This document shows positions 54,340-63,443 of a DNA stretch of 64,000 bases, one piece after another. The stretch is taken from NCBI GenBank assembly GCA_023412475.1, contig JAEYNR010000084.1:1-64000 (forward strand), in the 5' to 3' direction. The first letter of the stretch is position 1; each line of letters begins with the position of its first letter. Source of the DNA: Fibrobacterota bacterium (GTDB lineage Bacteria > Fibrobacterota > Chitinivibrionia > Chitinivibrionales > Chitinispirillaceae). Below the pieces are notes generated by a model. It was given only the letters and a program-made list of their open reading frames with translations, ran no database searches and was not told the DNA's origin. The position numbers and the translations under genes were made by a program.

Positions 54340-55347
54340 ATGCTAATTCCTTTGAAAAAGAGGGGTCTACAATTGAAACAAAATGATTCTGAAGGGCAAC
54401 TACCAACTACCGAAACAGGATTGATGCCAAAAAAATCTGCGGCATTGGGATTAGGTTGCTGGGTTTTTGGGGGTACTGACTGGGGTACACAGAGTGAAAC
54501 CGATTCTATGGATGCGATAAAGGCTAGCTATGACAGAGGTATTACTCACTTTGACACTGCTCAGTCGTATGGCAAAGGACATTCAGAGCAACTTTTGGGT
54601 CGTGCGCTTAAAGGTGTTCGAGAGAAGGTTTTTATTGCCTCCAAAATGATGTTCACTCAAAGAGATAAGGTTGAAGCATCAATAATCTCATCACTTAATC
54701 GGCTAAAAACCGAGTACATCGATCTGTTCTATATCCATTGGCCTAAAAAAAATGCCGATCTGGAGGGGATGATGGAGGAGCTAAATAAGGCCAGGGAAAA
54801 GGGGCTGATTAGAGGCATTGGGGTCAGTAACTTTTCAATAGAGCAGATTGAAAGACTGTTGCGGGTTGGACAAATCGATGCTCATCAGTTCTGTTATAAT
54901 CTTCTTTGGAGATGGCCCGAACATAACCTTATCCCTTTCTGTATTGAAAAAGGGATTTCTATTGTAACCTACAGTTCATTAGCTCAGGGAATTCTTACTG
55001 GAAAGTTTGGTAAAGAGATAGAGTTTGCCCTCCGGGATCATCGCAAATATACCGTTTTGTTTGAGAAGGAGATCTGGCCCCTGGTGTACGAAGGGGTTGA
55101 GTGTCTCAAAAGCGCTGCGCAACATTCCGGCAGGTCTCTTCTTGAGCTGGCCATACGCTGGGTATTAGCCAGGCAAGGGATTTCAACTGTACTTGTTGGT
55201 GCCCGTAATAGCTCTCAGGTGCAGTTAAATGTTAAATCGCTGGATGGAGAAATTGATGGTGCAATTTTAGATGAGCTGACCAGAATCAGCGATCTGGTAA
55301 TGAAAACCATTCCTGATACGGGTAATATTTTCCGCTGGTATCCCTGA
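54340..55347 (+). CDS. Aldo/keto reductase
   Basis: 335 residues. Barrel motifs: ALGLGCWVFGGTDWG near residue 35, GITHFDTAQSYGKGHSEQLLG near 65 with the catalytic Asp and Tyr, KVFIASKM near 96, LKTEYIDLFYIHWP near 123, GIGVSNFSIEQIE near 156, and VLVGARNSSQVQLNV near 285. It uses NADPH to reduce carbonyl compounds, substrate unknown. The first 28 residues before ALGLG are longer than usual; the start was left at the first ATG although the ribosome site GGGAAGAG is far. Confidence 0.9.
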   Translation: MLIPLKKRGLQLKQNDSEGQLPTTETGLMPKKSAALGLGCWVFGGTDWGTQSETDSMDAIKASYDRGITHFDTAQSYGKGHSEQLLGRALKGVREKVFIASKMMFTQRDKVEASIISSLNRLKTEYIDLFYIHWPKKNADLEGMMEELNKAREKGLIRGIGVSNFSIEQIERLLRVGQIDAHQFCYNLLWRWPEHNLIPFCIEKGISIVTYSSLAQGILTGKFGKEIEFALRDHRKYTVLFEKEIWPLVYEGVECLKSAAQHSGRSLLELAIRWVLARQGISTVLVGARNSSQVQLNVKSLDGEIDGAILDELTRISDLVMKTIPDTGNIFRWYP

Positions 55348-55364
55348 GTTTTTAAATGGATTGA

Positions 55365-55383
55365 GCAGGGTTTCCTACCCTGC
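55365..55383. terminator. Bidirectional hairpin between convergent genes
   Basis: GCAGGGT (55365-55371) pairs with ACCCTGC (55377-55383) around TTCCT, between the aldo-keto reductase stop (55347) and the lipoprotein stop (55386). Flanks are AT-rich but no full U-run is present. Confidence 0.55.
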
Positions 55384-55385
55384 AA

Positions 55386-55802
55386 TTAGTGGACATTCAC
55401 CCCTGCAGCTTCCAGAACCGCTTTGTTTTTTGGGTTACCTATATTATTCAGAATCCATTTATATTCTTTGTACCCTCCGGGGAGTCCATTAAGAGCACAG
55501 ATCTTGTCCTGCGCAGAGGAGAAAACATCCTGGTAACGCATTCGTTTGACTGGATCACTGACTCTAAAGGAGTCTGAATATAATTCAGTCAGGGAATCGA
55601 GAAATTCATTGGTGCTGGCCCAGGCTTTCATCTGCTCTGCAGTGATAGTAGAATCTGCTGGTGGTACAAAAGGGGTAACCTTAATCTCTTTTTTTATTTC
55701 TGCTGAAAGAGGCGGGGTTTGGTCCTGCTTTTTTTGTTGGCAGCCTATGAGGGTGATACCGAACAAAAAGGTAAAAGCGACAAATTTGTGATCCAATGTC
55801 AT
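55386..55802 (-). CDS. Small lipoprotein, function unknown
   Basis: 138 residues. A lipoprotein signal ends LIGC, placing the acylated cysteine near residue 21, followed by a charged linker (QQKKQDQTPPLSAEIKKEIK) and a helical domain with two Cys-free segments. Start choice: the ATG at 55802 is right against AGGAG, whereas a TTG two codons further (55796) has a 6-base spacing and would suit better; the two differ by only two residues. No family recognised. Confidence 0.7.
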   Translation of the reverse strand: MTLDHKFVAFTFLFGITLIGCQQKKQDQTPPLSAEIKKEIKVTPFVPPADSTITAEQMKAWASTNEFLDSLTELYSDSFRVSDPVKRMRYQDVFSSAQDKICALNGLPGGYKEYKWILNNIGNPKNKAVLEAAGVNVH

Positions 55803-55900
55803 CTCCTGTAATGAAAATTATATGCGCAAGTCGTTTTAATAACTAATTTAATACCGGGAGGTGGAGTTTTGCCAGTGTTTCTCTTTGGAAATAAGGACAT

Positions 55901-56680
55901 ATGAGGCCAAAAAAACATTTGGGGCAACATTTTTTGACTGCCCCATCTTTTGCACGCAAAATTGCTGAAGCAGTGCCAGAGAAGACTGATAAAGAAAATG
56001 TGCTTGAAATAGGTCCTGGAAAAGGGGCCCTGAGCATCTATCTGAAGGAGCGTTTTGCTGATTTTCATCTGGTGGAAGTCGATCCTGAGGCAATAGAGCT
56101 GTTAAGGGCAAAGCTTGGGTGTGGCCCTTACACTATTCATCATGCAGATGTGCTGGAGTTTGATTTTTCCTCCATAGGTTTTCCTCTCCATGTGGTAGGT
56201 AATCTTCCATATTCCATAGGAGCTATGATTATTAAGAAAACGCTTCTTCTGGGCAACAATATTCTCTCCTGTACCTTTATGGTGCAAAGGGAGGTTGCGG
56301 AGAGGATCGTTTCTGCACCGCATAATAAAACCAATGGTTTTCTGAGCATTTTCTGTTCTTTTTTTGGCACTCCACGCTTACTGTTTCATGTACCACCAGG
56401 AGCGTTTTTCCCCAGACCAAATGTGGATTCATCTGTTTTCCAGATTATAATAGACAAGGAGATCGACAAAAAACTTGAGCCATCCTGCTGGGAACCGTTT
56501 TTTGCTTACGTGAGCAAGGGTTTTTCTCAGAGGCGCAAACAATTATCAAAAGTGCTGGGACATGGACAATTGACAAAAGAAAAAATAAAGAGTGATCTTG
56601 TGCAGCTTGGGCTAGACCCTCTTTCACGACCAGAAGATCTGGGTATAAATGAATGGCTGAATTTGTTCCGATTAAGATAA
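55901..56680 (+). CDS. rsmA: 16S rRNA (adenine1518/1519-N6) dimethyltransferase
   Basis: 259 residues. Seen: KKHLGQHFL near residue 4, the SAM-binding EIGPGKGALSIYLKER near 37, NLPYSIGAMIIKK near 95, HADVLEFDF, and the C-terminal SKGFSQRRKQLSKVL. KsgA/RsmA dimethylates two adenines near the 3' end of 16S rRNA. TAAGGA precedes the ATG. Its last 28 bases overlap the next gene, which starts in another frame. Confidence 0.95.
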   Translation: MRPKKHLGQHFLTAPSFARKIAEAVPEKTDKENVLEIGPGKGALSIYLKERFADFHLVEVDPEAIELLRAKLGCGPYTIHHADVLEFDFSSIGFPLHVVGNLPYSIGAMIIKKTLLLGNNILSCTFMVQREVAERIVSAPHNKTNGFLSIFCSFFGTPRLLFHVPPGAFFPRPNVDSSVFQIIIDKEIDKKLEPSCWEPFFAYVSKGFSQRRKQLSKVLGHGQLTKEKIKSDLVQLGLDPLSRPEDLGINEWLNLFRLR

Positions 56681-58593
56681 AAGCAATTCATATTCAGGTT
56701 ATCTTTCTGCTATGCTTTATGCAAAATGTTTTTGCACAGAGCAATCAATGGCCTGAGATGTTTATTGCCCCGGACACTACTCTGGAAGAACCGGATGACT
56801 CCCGCTTAAATATTTCCAATGACTTTTCTTATTACAAAGAACTGCGTAACAATTTCCATCTTGATTATCTCAATAGTAAGGACAATGCAGTATTTTGGCA
56901 GATATGCGAACATTCACTTCTGCTCTATGATGATAACACCTATCAGCAATATATTGATCTGACAGGAGGTGTTGAATGGGGAAACTTGTCTTTTCTAAAC
57001 AGTGATTTTGGGTTTAACTATGAACCTAAGATTAGCTATAAGCGTCGCCTGGAAGGATCAATACTGCGTTCTAACCTCAATTCTGGTCCCTATTTAAGAG
57101 TAAGACCATTTCAGATTCCAATAAAGGTCGAAGCTGGAGTTACGGCTGCATCAAATGACAGACTCCCCGGGGGGCTTTCTTCACAACCATTGAAAAACTA
57201 TAATGCAGATGCTGGGGTGTATGGGGGATGTGAGATTGGAGATACTTTTAGCGGAATCGCCAAATTACCTCTTTTTGTTAATCTGAAACTTTTCGGAAAA
57301 ACAATTGAAGGTGATGGATCGGGGCTGGTGATGGGAAATCTGCTTTTTCAACATCAGTTGCAAACCGGTGATTCACTCTACTTTTACACTGCAGACACAC
57401 TGCTCAATGGAAAGGACATTGAGTTTCTTTATGAAGAGACTCCATGGAGAATAAACCATTCTCTTCAGGGGGCAGCAGGTATAAAGGCAAAAGAGAGGCG
57501 TCTGGGAATAGTACCTGCAGCCTTTTACAGCTACCGGCTAAGCACAACCGAATACCCAAGTACCGAGAATCTGATAGATATTAAAAAGTCCTCACATACC
57601 GCTAATCTGCAACTGATAACCACTGACCGGTATTTTTTTGATTATCAGGGCGGACTGCAGCTTACCTGGGATTATGAGGATCATTACTTCAGAGAGAAAA
57701 CGGATGTAGGTGATGATCTCAAAGGGTATAATGATCACAGGTCCGATCTTGCATCTTCAGATCATCTGTTAAGAATAAACTTTCCAAAGAATATTGCTGC
57801 CGAATACGAACTTCATGCTTTCAAAGACTCAAGAAAATATAGTGACAGTCTAAATGAGAACGAGACAGATTACATCAGGACACGACATCACTGGGGGCTT
57901 AGAATCGACAGCATTGCCGGATTCTGCGCAGAGCTCTACGGTGAATATGCAAAAACCTATCTCTATTATTTCAGAAAGAGAAACAGTCAGCACAGTAAAA
58001 TCGTGGGGGACTACCGGGCTGGTTTAAACGTTTCCTTCTCCAGAGAACGCTTCAGAATTGATGAGAGGTTTTATATCGATGCCGAAGCAACCGATTACAG
58101 ATTCAAATATTCAACCAATCTGCCTCCTTATTCCCGAAGACTCTCTTCCACTCTAAACGCCAGTTGGCTGGCACATAAAAATGTCGAAATTGTCTCCTCA
58201 TGGATTCAGAAGTATAATGATCGTGGCCACTGGTATGGCAAAGAGTATTTCGATTCTACAGAGGTCGATTTTAATAGCTTTTATGCAATTGACAGTAAAA
58301 CCGATGACTATGCATTCCTTTTCTATACCAGGCTTCTTTTTGAGAACTGGTCTGCAAATGCCGGAGTCTCTTTCCGTGATATTATTCAAAAAAACTATGA
58401 CAGCAGAGCCGACTCTTACATAAAGGATAATAGAAAAGGCTATACAATAGAACCGACATTGAAATTCAGTCTGCAATTAGCTTTTTTAAGTATCGAAGGA
58501 AAAATTGGACATATTATATATTCCAAAAACAATTACCTCATGCAGGCAGGTAACAGGTGGGATCTGGTTTTAAAGATGGATGCAGCTTTTTAA
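56653..58593 (+). CDS. Exported beta-rich protein, probable outer-membrane barrel
   Basis: 646 residues. A signal peptide with cleavage after FAQ (about residue 29), then alternating aromatic and polar residues throughout, many tyrosines and the pattern of paired beta strands, ending YLMQAGNRWDLVLKMDAAF with a terminal phenylalanine as in outer-membrane barrels. The start is inside the end of rsmA (28-base overlap). Two lipoprotein genes follow, so it may form an envelope complex with them. No family recognised. Confidence 0.6.
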   Translation: MAEFVPIKIKAIHIQVIFLLCFMQNVFAQSNQWPEMFIAPDTTLEEPDDSRLNISNDFSYYKELRNNFHLDYLNSKDNAVFWQICEHSLLLYDDNTYQQYIDLTGGVEWGNLSFLNSDFGFNYEPKISYKRRLEGSILRSNLNSGPYLRVRPFQIPIKVEAGVTAASNDRLPGGLSSQPLKNYNADAGVYGGCEIGDTFSGIAKLPLFVNLKLFGKTIEGDGSGLVMGNLLFQHQLQTGDSLYFYTADTLLNGKDIEFLYEETPWRINHSLQGAAGIKAKERRLGIVPAAFYSYRLSTTEYPSTENLIDIKKSSHTANLQLITTDRYFFDYQGGLQLTWDYEDHYFREKTDVGDDLKGYNDHRSDLASSDHLLRINFPKNIAAEYELHAFKDSRKYSDSLNENETDYIRTRHHWGLRIDSIAGFCAELYGEYAKTYLYYFRKRNSQHSKIVGDYRAGLNVSFSRERFRIDERFYIDAEATDYRFKYSTNLPPYSRRLSSTLNASWLAHKNVEIVSSWIQKYNDRGHWYGKEYFDSTEVDFNSFYAIDSKTDDYAFLFYTRLLFENWSANAGVSFRDIIQKNYDSRADSYIKDNRKGYTIEPTLKFSLQLAFLSIEGKIGHIIYSKNNYLMQAGNRWDLVLKMDAAF

Positions 58594-58595
58594 TT

Positions 58596-59120
58596 ATGAT
58601 GATAAGAATATTAATACTTTTAACCCTCCTGGTTTTCCATGGATGCCAAATATTTTCTCCACGTGAGGATTTTGAGGAACCACAGGGCGAGACTGTTGAC
58701 CCATACAATTTTGATGGTATCCTGAAAAGTCTGGGTGAACACTTCATAAGCACTAATCCGGTCGAGCTCTTTGATATGAATATGATATATATCGACCTTA
58801 ATACAGGACCAGAGCGAAAATTTAACAAAAACCAAATAATCAATAATTTCCGAAATTTACTGGAACAGAAGTATGACTTTTCGGTGACCTGGAGTGATTC
58901 CACTGCGGATCACCAGGATAGAGGCGATTCTCTGTTAATCAATAAAGTCCGGTACCAGATTACCTGTAAACAGAAAAAAAATAGTGACATCACTTTGACC
59001 GAATACGGTTCATCGGATTTTATACTGAAAGGAAAGCCTGCCTGGAGGATAAGCAAGTGGACAGATATTCCAGACAGAGTCGGGAGACCATCTTTTTTTG
59101 CACCTATGGGAACGGAATAA
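58596..59120 (+). CDS. Lipoprotein, paralogue 1, function unknown
   Basis: 174 residues from the ATG at 58596, three bases after the barrel gene; a longer frame from 58557 overlaps it and is unlikely. A lipobox VFHGC puts the acylated Cys near residue 17. The core resembles the next protein: PYNFDGILKSLGEHF near residue 37, and KPAWRISKWTDIPD near the end. It is of the NTF2/SnoaL-like kind by length and layout, but I could not confirm that. One-base overlap with the next gene. Confidence 0.65.
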   Translation: MMIRILILLTLLVFHGCQIFSPREDFEEPQGETVDPYNFDGILKSLGEHFISTNPVELFDMNMIYIDLNTGPERKFNKNQIINNFRNLLEQKYDFSVTWSDSTADHQDRGDSLLINKVRYQITCKQKKNSDITLTEYGSSDFILKGKPAWRISKWTDIPDRVGRPSFFAPMGTE

Positions 59121-59749
59121 TGAGATTTTTCCTCTGTTCTGTAACTTTGCTTCTTATGGGAGTGTTTCATTCCTGTGAGAATCCTTTTTTGCCTCCCACC
59201 GGAAAACCTGATAAAACATTCAGCCCACGTTCTACTCCCGAAGGGGTGCTCAAGCAGCTTATTGAAGCCTATGAATCAAAGCGAATCGATCTTTATGAGG
59301 AGCTTTTAAGTGACTCATTTCAATTTTATGTAGCCCCGACTTTCATCTCCAGCTATCAGGCAAAGTATGACTACGATTACGAAGGTATCGATTCGATGTT
59401 AAGTTTTACCACTGGATCAAAATTCTATTATTGGACAAAAGCAGAAGAGGTGGAGGGGCATCGGAAACTTTTTTCCACCGATGATGGTAAAACTAAGGAG
59501 ATAAGATTCCGTTCTGCACCTGAACTGACCAACACCCGCGCTTATAAAGATTCCTCCTATATCGAAATGATGATTATTGGCGGTGAGCTGCAAATTCAGC
59601 TCAGCACAACCGGGCCGGTAATCCAAACCATCGAATATACCATAGCTATCGAAAAACAGGTCTTTTTGTTGGAGAGAGACAAAAAAGATCAAAGTCTTTG
59701 GGTTATCCGAAAATGGTACGATCTGAGCAATGCCCCAAATGATTTATAG
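59120..59749 (+). CDS. Lipoprotein, paralogue 2, function unknown
   Basis: 209 residues from the ATG at 59120 (TAATG overlap with paralogue 1; a longer frame from 59057 overlaps that gene). Lipobox VFHSC puts Cys near residue 19. The core has RSTPEGVLKQLIEAYESKRIDLYEELLSDSF and ends QSLWVIRKWYDL, similar in layout to paralogue 1. Probably a tandem duplication. Both would sit on the inner leaflet side of a membrane with the barrel upstream. Confidence 0.65.
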   Translation: MRFFLCSVTLLLMGVFHSCENPFLPPTGKPDKTFSPRSTPEGVLKQLIEAYESKRIDLYEELLSDSFQFYVAPTFISSYQAKYDYDYEGIDSMLSFTTGSKFYYWTKAEEVEGHRKLFSTDDGKTKEIRFRSAPELTNTRAYKDSSYIEMMIIGGELQIQLSTTGPVIQTIEYTIAIEKQVFLLERDKKDQSLWVIRKWYDLSNAPNDL

Positions 59750-59775
59750 GGAGGGCAGGGGAAGATGGTAGAGAC

Positions 59776-59787
59776 GTCCGGCCGGAC
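59776..59787. repeat. Perfect 12-bp GC-rich palindrome
   Basis: GTCCGGCCGGAC, flanked by GAGAC and CTCT that extend the pairing weakly. It lies 27 bases after the lipoprotein stop and could be a terminator-like hairpin or a repeat remnant. Downstream are CCCTGAAGG and CCCTGAAGGGG copies at about 59840-59875. Confidence 0.45.
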
Positions 59788-60140
59788 CTCTAAATCCACG
59801 AATCGGATATGAATGCAGAAAAAAACGATAACGATGATGTCACCCTGAAGGTCACATCCGAGCCCTGAAGGGGCGAACTATTTCAGCACCGGGCAACCGC
59901 CCTGTGCTGTGCGGTTCAGGGTATTTCCGAAAATGGTGTTCATAACCCCAATTGTAATGCCAAAAGCTCCGATATTGGCGAAAAAAGCATCGGCGGTGGC
60001 GTAAATAATCTCGGCAGTGGTTTTTTCGAACCTTGACACTCCCGCTCTTAGCCCGGTCATCGGCGTTCTGAAACTTGACATCGGAGTTGCTGAGAGGAAT
60101 ATTTTGGTGCTCCGAACTCCTGCACCGGCGTCCCAAGCTC

Positions 60141-60287
60141 GGCCACCGACATTTTTAACACGGCCACCGACATTTTTAACACGACCACCGACATTTTGAA
60201 CGCGACCACCGACATTTTGAACACGGCCATCGAAGTTCCGAGCACCAACATCGGAGTTCCGAGCACCATTGCTGGAGTTCCGGGTTT
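60141..60287. repeat. Seven-unit 21-bp tandem repeat
   Basis: Units of 21 bases, GGCCACCGACATTTTTAACAC in the first two, drifting to GACCACCGACATTTTGAACGC, GGCCATCGAAGTTCCGAGCAC and so on, from 60141 to 60287. Less exact units continue to about 60100. Because 21 is a multiple of three, minus-strand frames stay open: one covering 59878-60294 (138 residues, GRVQNVG/GRVKNVG repeats) and another reading VLKMSV. Neither has a ribosome site, so I treat it as a repeat, not a gene. Confidence 0.75.
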
Positions 60288-60304
60288 CGATCACAAATTC
60301 GCCA

Positions 60305-61078
60305 TTACAGGAAATCAGCGAATAAAGCGATCCCCAAAAGAGTCATATCTGAAATAGCAGAGTACTGGAAATCCAGAAAATCGGTAATCAAAGGTAAGGC
60401 TCCTCCGGTTGCAAGTACTCTGATATTTCCTTGCACCATTTTTTCATACCGGCTAATCATACTGTTGAGGGCACCACCTGTACCGTACAAAACCCCGGCC
60501 CTTATACACTCTTCAGTTGTATTGCCAGGCAGTTTGCAATTACCTTCCGCTTTTATCTCCGGAAGTGCATCGGTGCCCTTATGAAGACTTTGAAACTGCA
60601 TGGAAGGTCCGGCAAGAATTGCACCTCCCAGAAAATTCCCATCACTCAAAAGATCTGCTGTTAAAGCGGTACCGGCACTGATCAGTACCACTGTTTCTCC
60701 TGGGAACCTGAAATGTCCATACAGAGCATTTGCGATTCGATCTGTACCAAGCTGAGCCGGACTTTTATAGTTGATTTTTATGGGAAGTTTTTCGGTGTAG
60801 CAGACCTGTTTGGCCACAATTTTTTCTTTTTCAAATAAAGCCATCGCTTTTTTCAGGGAAGATTCGATGACACTGGAAATTAGCACAGTGGAATTTTGAG
60901 GAGTACTGATTTGCCTGTGAAGTTCATCTATGCATTGGAGGATCTGATTTTCAGAGCCATTTGACGATATGTCCATACGGTTGAGGCATTTCAATTCTGC
61001 CATATCAATGATTGCGATATGGGTTCTGGTGTTTCCGATATCGATTGCCACTGTGGATTTATTCACAGATTTTTCCAT
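60305..61078 (-). CDS. coaX: Type III pantothenate kinase
   Basis: 257 residues. Seen: VAIDIGNTRTHIAIID near 9-24 (phosphate loop with the catalytic Asp), PAQLGTDRIANALYGH near 110, ISAGTALTADLL near 137, and GGAILAGPSMQFQSLH near 155. It phosphorylates pantothenate, the first step to CoA, and unlike type I is not feedback-inhibited by CoA. It follows nadC by 19 bases; both make cofactors. Confidence 0.95.
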   Translation of the reverse strand: MEKSVNKSTVAIDIGNTRTHIAIIDMAELKCLNRMDISSNGSENQILQCIDELHRQISTPQNSTVLISSVIESSLKKAMALFEKEKIVAKQVCYTEKLPIKINYKSPAQLGTDRIANALYGHFRFPGETVVLISAGTALTADLLSDGNFLGGAILAGPSMQFQSLHKGTDALPEIKAEGNCKLPGNTTEECIRAGVLYGTGGALNSMISRYEKMVQGNIRVLATGGALPLITDFLDFQYSAISDMTLLGIALFADFL

Positions 61079-61097
61079 GGAGATCTTACTATATGTT

Positions 61098-61958
61098 TCA
61101 GTCTATCACCAGATGAATATCGAGTGCGGCTGCGCTATGGGTAAGTGCCCCAGAAGAGATAAAATCCACTCCGGTCTTTGCTACCGATTCGATAGTTGCA
61201 AAAGTGATATTTCCGCTGGCTTCAGTTTCCACCGCAATGCCTCTCTCTTTAATCAGATTCACACATTTCTGCATATCTGCTATACTCATATTGTCAAGCA
61301 TTATCCGGTCTGGAGATAACGAAATGGCTTCTTCGAATTCCGGAACCGACTGCACTTCAACCTCAATTTTAAGATCTTTACTATTTCCCCGGTATTCAAT
61401 CGCTTTTTTCAGGGCATTACTGATACCGCCGCTTCGTTTAACGTGAGTGTCTTTGATAAGGATCATATCGAAGAGTCCGAACCGGTGGTTGCATCCGCCT
61501 CCGTGTAAAACTGCATTTTTCTCCAGAATTCTAAGATTGGGAGTGGTTTTACGGGTATCCAGAAGTCTTGTTCCGGTGTGTTTTATGGTCTGGACATACT
61601 GGTTGGTTAAAGTGGCGATGCCGCTAAGGCGTTGAAGAAAATTCAGGGCTATCCGTTCACCTGTCAGAATCGCTTTTACCGGTCCTGAGAGCGTACAGAT
61701 AAGGGTATCTTTATTCAGTTGATCACCATCTTTTGCCCTGATATCGATTTTGATCTGCTGGTTGATTCTGGAGAAGATGGGATTGAGCAGATATGCTCCT
61801 GAGAGGACCCCCGAAGATTTACTTTTAATCACGGCATGAGCTATGTCCTGGTCTGAGAAAATGGCATCAGAGGTGATGTCGCCATTTTGTTGAAGATCTT
61901 CAAGGAGGGCTTGTTCAATTATATTATCGATTGTTTTTGGTTGTTGATTAATGTTCAT
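61098..61958 (-). CDS. nadC: Nicotinate-nucleotide pyrophosphorylase (carboxylating)
   Basis: 286 residues from the ATG at 61958 (GGGGAT before it; a longer frame to 61994 is less likely). Seen: LLEDLQQNGDITSDAIF near 19, GERIALNFLQRLSGIATLT near 105, TRKTTPNLRILEKNAVLHGGG near 142, and IMLDNMSIADMQ near 215. It converts quinolinate and PRPP to nicotinate mononucleotide. The gene for a PRPP-synthetase-type protein lies upstream at 62327 in the same direction. Confidence 0.96.
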   Translation of the reverse strand: MNINQQPKTIDNIIEQALLEDLQQNGDITSDAIFSDQDIAHAVIKSKSSGVLSGAYLLNPIFSRINQQIKIDIRAKDGDQLNKDTLICTLSGPVKAILTGERIALNFLQRLSGIATLTNQYVQTIKHTGTRLLDTRKTTPNLRILEKNAVLHGGGCNHRFGLFDMILIKDTHVKRSGGISNALKKAIEYRGNSKDLKIEVEVQSVPEFEEAISLSPDRIMLDNMSIADMQKCVNLIKERGIAVETEASGNITFATIESVAKTGVDFISSGALTHSAAALDIHLVID

Positions 61959-61999
61959 AGAAATCCCCATTGCATTGCTAAGAAAAAAATTCAAAAATC

Positions 62000-62326
62000 A
62001 GGTCGTTGTTATAGACCGAATTATCATGGTTGCGGTCAATATACAATAATTTACCACCTGCTTCAAATGTCATCCTTTTAAACAAAGGGCGTCTGGATAA
62101 GATTAAAACCGGACTGCATTGCCCTGCAGGAGAAGATGTTGGCACATGCGGGAAATAGTCTTACATGGAATTGCCAGCGATGCTCCAATACGAAACAAGA
62201 ACATCAGGAAGAAACTGGAAATGGGAGCAAGGGCTGACTAAATAACATACTGCTACTTTGAAACTTCTTATTCCTGTTTAGAATTTCGAATATATTTCGT
62301 ATTTCGGCTTTATTTCGTATTTTCTC
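62000..62326. other. Gene-free spacer with repeat remnant (copy 3)
   Basis: About 320 bases. From 62190: GAAACAAGAACATCAGG, AACTGGAAATGGGAGCAAGG, then CTTATTCCTGTTTAGAATTTCG and ATTTCGTATTTCGG near 62265-62310, a weak member of the dispersed intergenic unit (copies at 7040 and 35770). It ends close to the stop of the PRPP-synthetase gene. No gene was seen. Confidence 0.4.
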
Positions 62327-63439
62327 TCAAAATTTATAGAGCTCGCTTACCGACTGATTGTAATGGAGACGGTTGATGGTGGCGGCAAACCTGGATGCCA
62401 ATGAATGGATTTTAACGAATTCCAGTTGTGATATAAGGGGGATCTGGGGAATCGAATCGGTTGTGTGCAACAGTTTGAGGCCGTACTCCTTATGGAGGCT
62501 GATGAGCTTGGGGATATACTCTTTATGCAGCTTAATATGGCTTACAGCGACATAGATCTGCTGGATACCATGAGCATGGAGCCATAGAGTGGCATTGAAA
62601 ATGGAGGTGGCGGTAACCGTTTCATCATCGGTAATAATTGCTATTTTTTTATCCTGGATGTTTCCGATTATTCCTAAGAGGTTTGCTTTATCTTTGCCTG
62701 GGCGGAATTTATTGGCTATAGCGTAGGGGATATCCATCGCATCGGAGTAGTGTATGGTGAATTTTGCCCCACCGGCATCGGTCGAGACAGCAACGATGTC
62801 ATTGAGACCTTTAAAGTTTTGGAAAATCTCAATGAAAAGGTCTAGGCCGCTTAAGGCAACAAGCATCATATGGGGTTCGTAAAATCCATGCAGGGACAGG
62901 GTATGTGGGTGATAGGTGAGATGAGCGTTTGCTCCGGCAACTCTTAGCTGATCGGCAAAGAGGCTGGCAAGGGTTGCTTCCCGTTTGAGAAAGCTGGGTT
63001 TATCCTGTCTTGAATATGGGCAATAAGGGGTAACAACAGTTAGGGTTCGGGCTCGATGCGCCCGAAGGGTTCTGATAACCTGCAGAAGCTGTTGGATGTT
63101 CTCGTTGACTGTGTTTGGGGTGGAAAATTCGTGGACGCATTGAAAAACAAATGCATTTGAGCCTGCAACGTGCTGGTCGAGTCTGGGGCAGGTCTCGGTA
63201 TCCTCAAAGATTCTGGTGATTGGTTTTTCGTGGCTGCCTATTAAGGGGATCTCTTTGAGGTCGCTTCCATATGCTTGAAGCTGTTTTTCGTATTCTTTTT
63301 TTACAGCCCAAGCATAATCGATTCCGGAATTACAGGCTACAAAAAGTAGCCAGCCGTTTGGGCCTGAGAGCTGTTTTTTTTTGATGGAGTCGAAATATTC
63401 AGGAGTGAAAAAGCGCTCTCTTCTTGAAGCGTTGTTCAT
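62327..63439 (-). CDS. prs: Ribose-phosphate pyrophosphokinase homologue (divergent)
   Basis: 370 residues, longer than the usual 310-320. Seen: VVTPYCPYSRQDKPSFLKRE near 140, a match to the family's PYxxYARQDRK catalytic loop, AGANAHLTYHPHTLSLHGFY near 170, STDAGGAKFTIH near 222, and ITDDETVTATSIF near 275 in the place of the PRPP loop DDMIDTAGT. So ribose-5-phosphate and ATP sites are mostly present, but the PRPP loop departs from the usual. It may make PRPP for nadC, next in the same direction. An N-terminal extension of about 40 residues. Confidence 0.8.
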   Translation of the reverse strand: MNNASRRERFFTPEYFDSIKKKQLSGPNGWLLFVACNSGIDYAWAVKKEYEKQLQAYGSDLKEIPLIGSHEKPITRIFEDTETCPRLDQHVAGSNAFVFQCVHEFSTPNTVNENIQQLLQVIRTLRAHRARTLTVVTPYCPYSRQDKPSFLKREATLASLFADQLRVAGANAHLTYHPHTLSLHGFYEPHMMLVALSGLDLFIEIFQNFKGLNDIVAVSTDAGGAKFTIHYSDAMDIPYAIANKFRPGKDKANLLGIIGNIQDKKIAIITDDETVTATSIFNATLWLHAHGIQQIYVAVSHIKLHKEYIPKLISLHKEYGLKLLHTTDSIPQIPLISQLEFVKIHSLASRFAATINRLHYNQSVSELYKF

Positions 63440-63443
63440 ATCC

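Noticed and set aside
60141..60287. Possible CRISPR array (short units in tandem)
   Set aside because: Units are back-to-back 21-mers with no spacers, and there are no cas genes nearby.
59878..60294. 138-residue minus-strand ORF with GRVQNVG repeats
   Set aside because: Openness follows from the 21-base period; no ribosome site and alternative frames are equally open. Reported as repeat.
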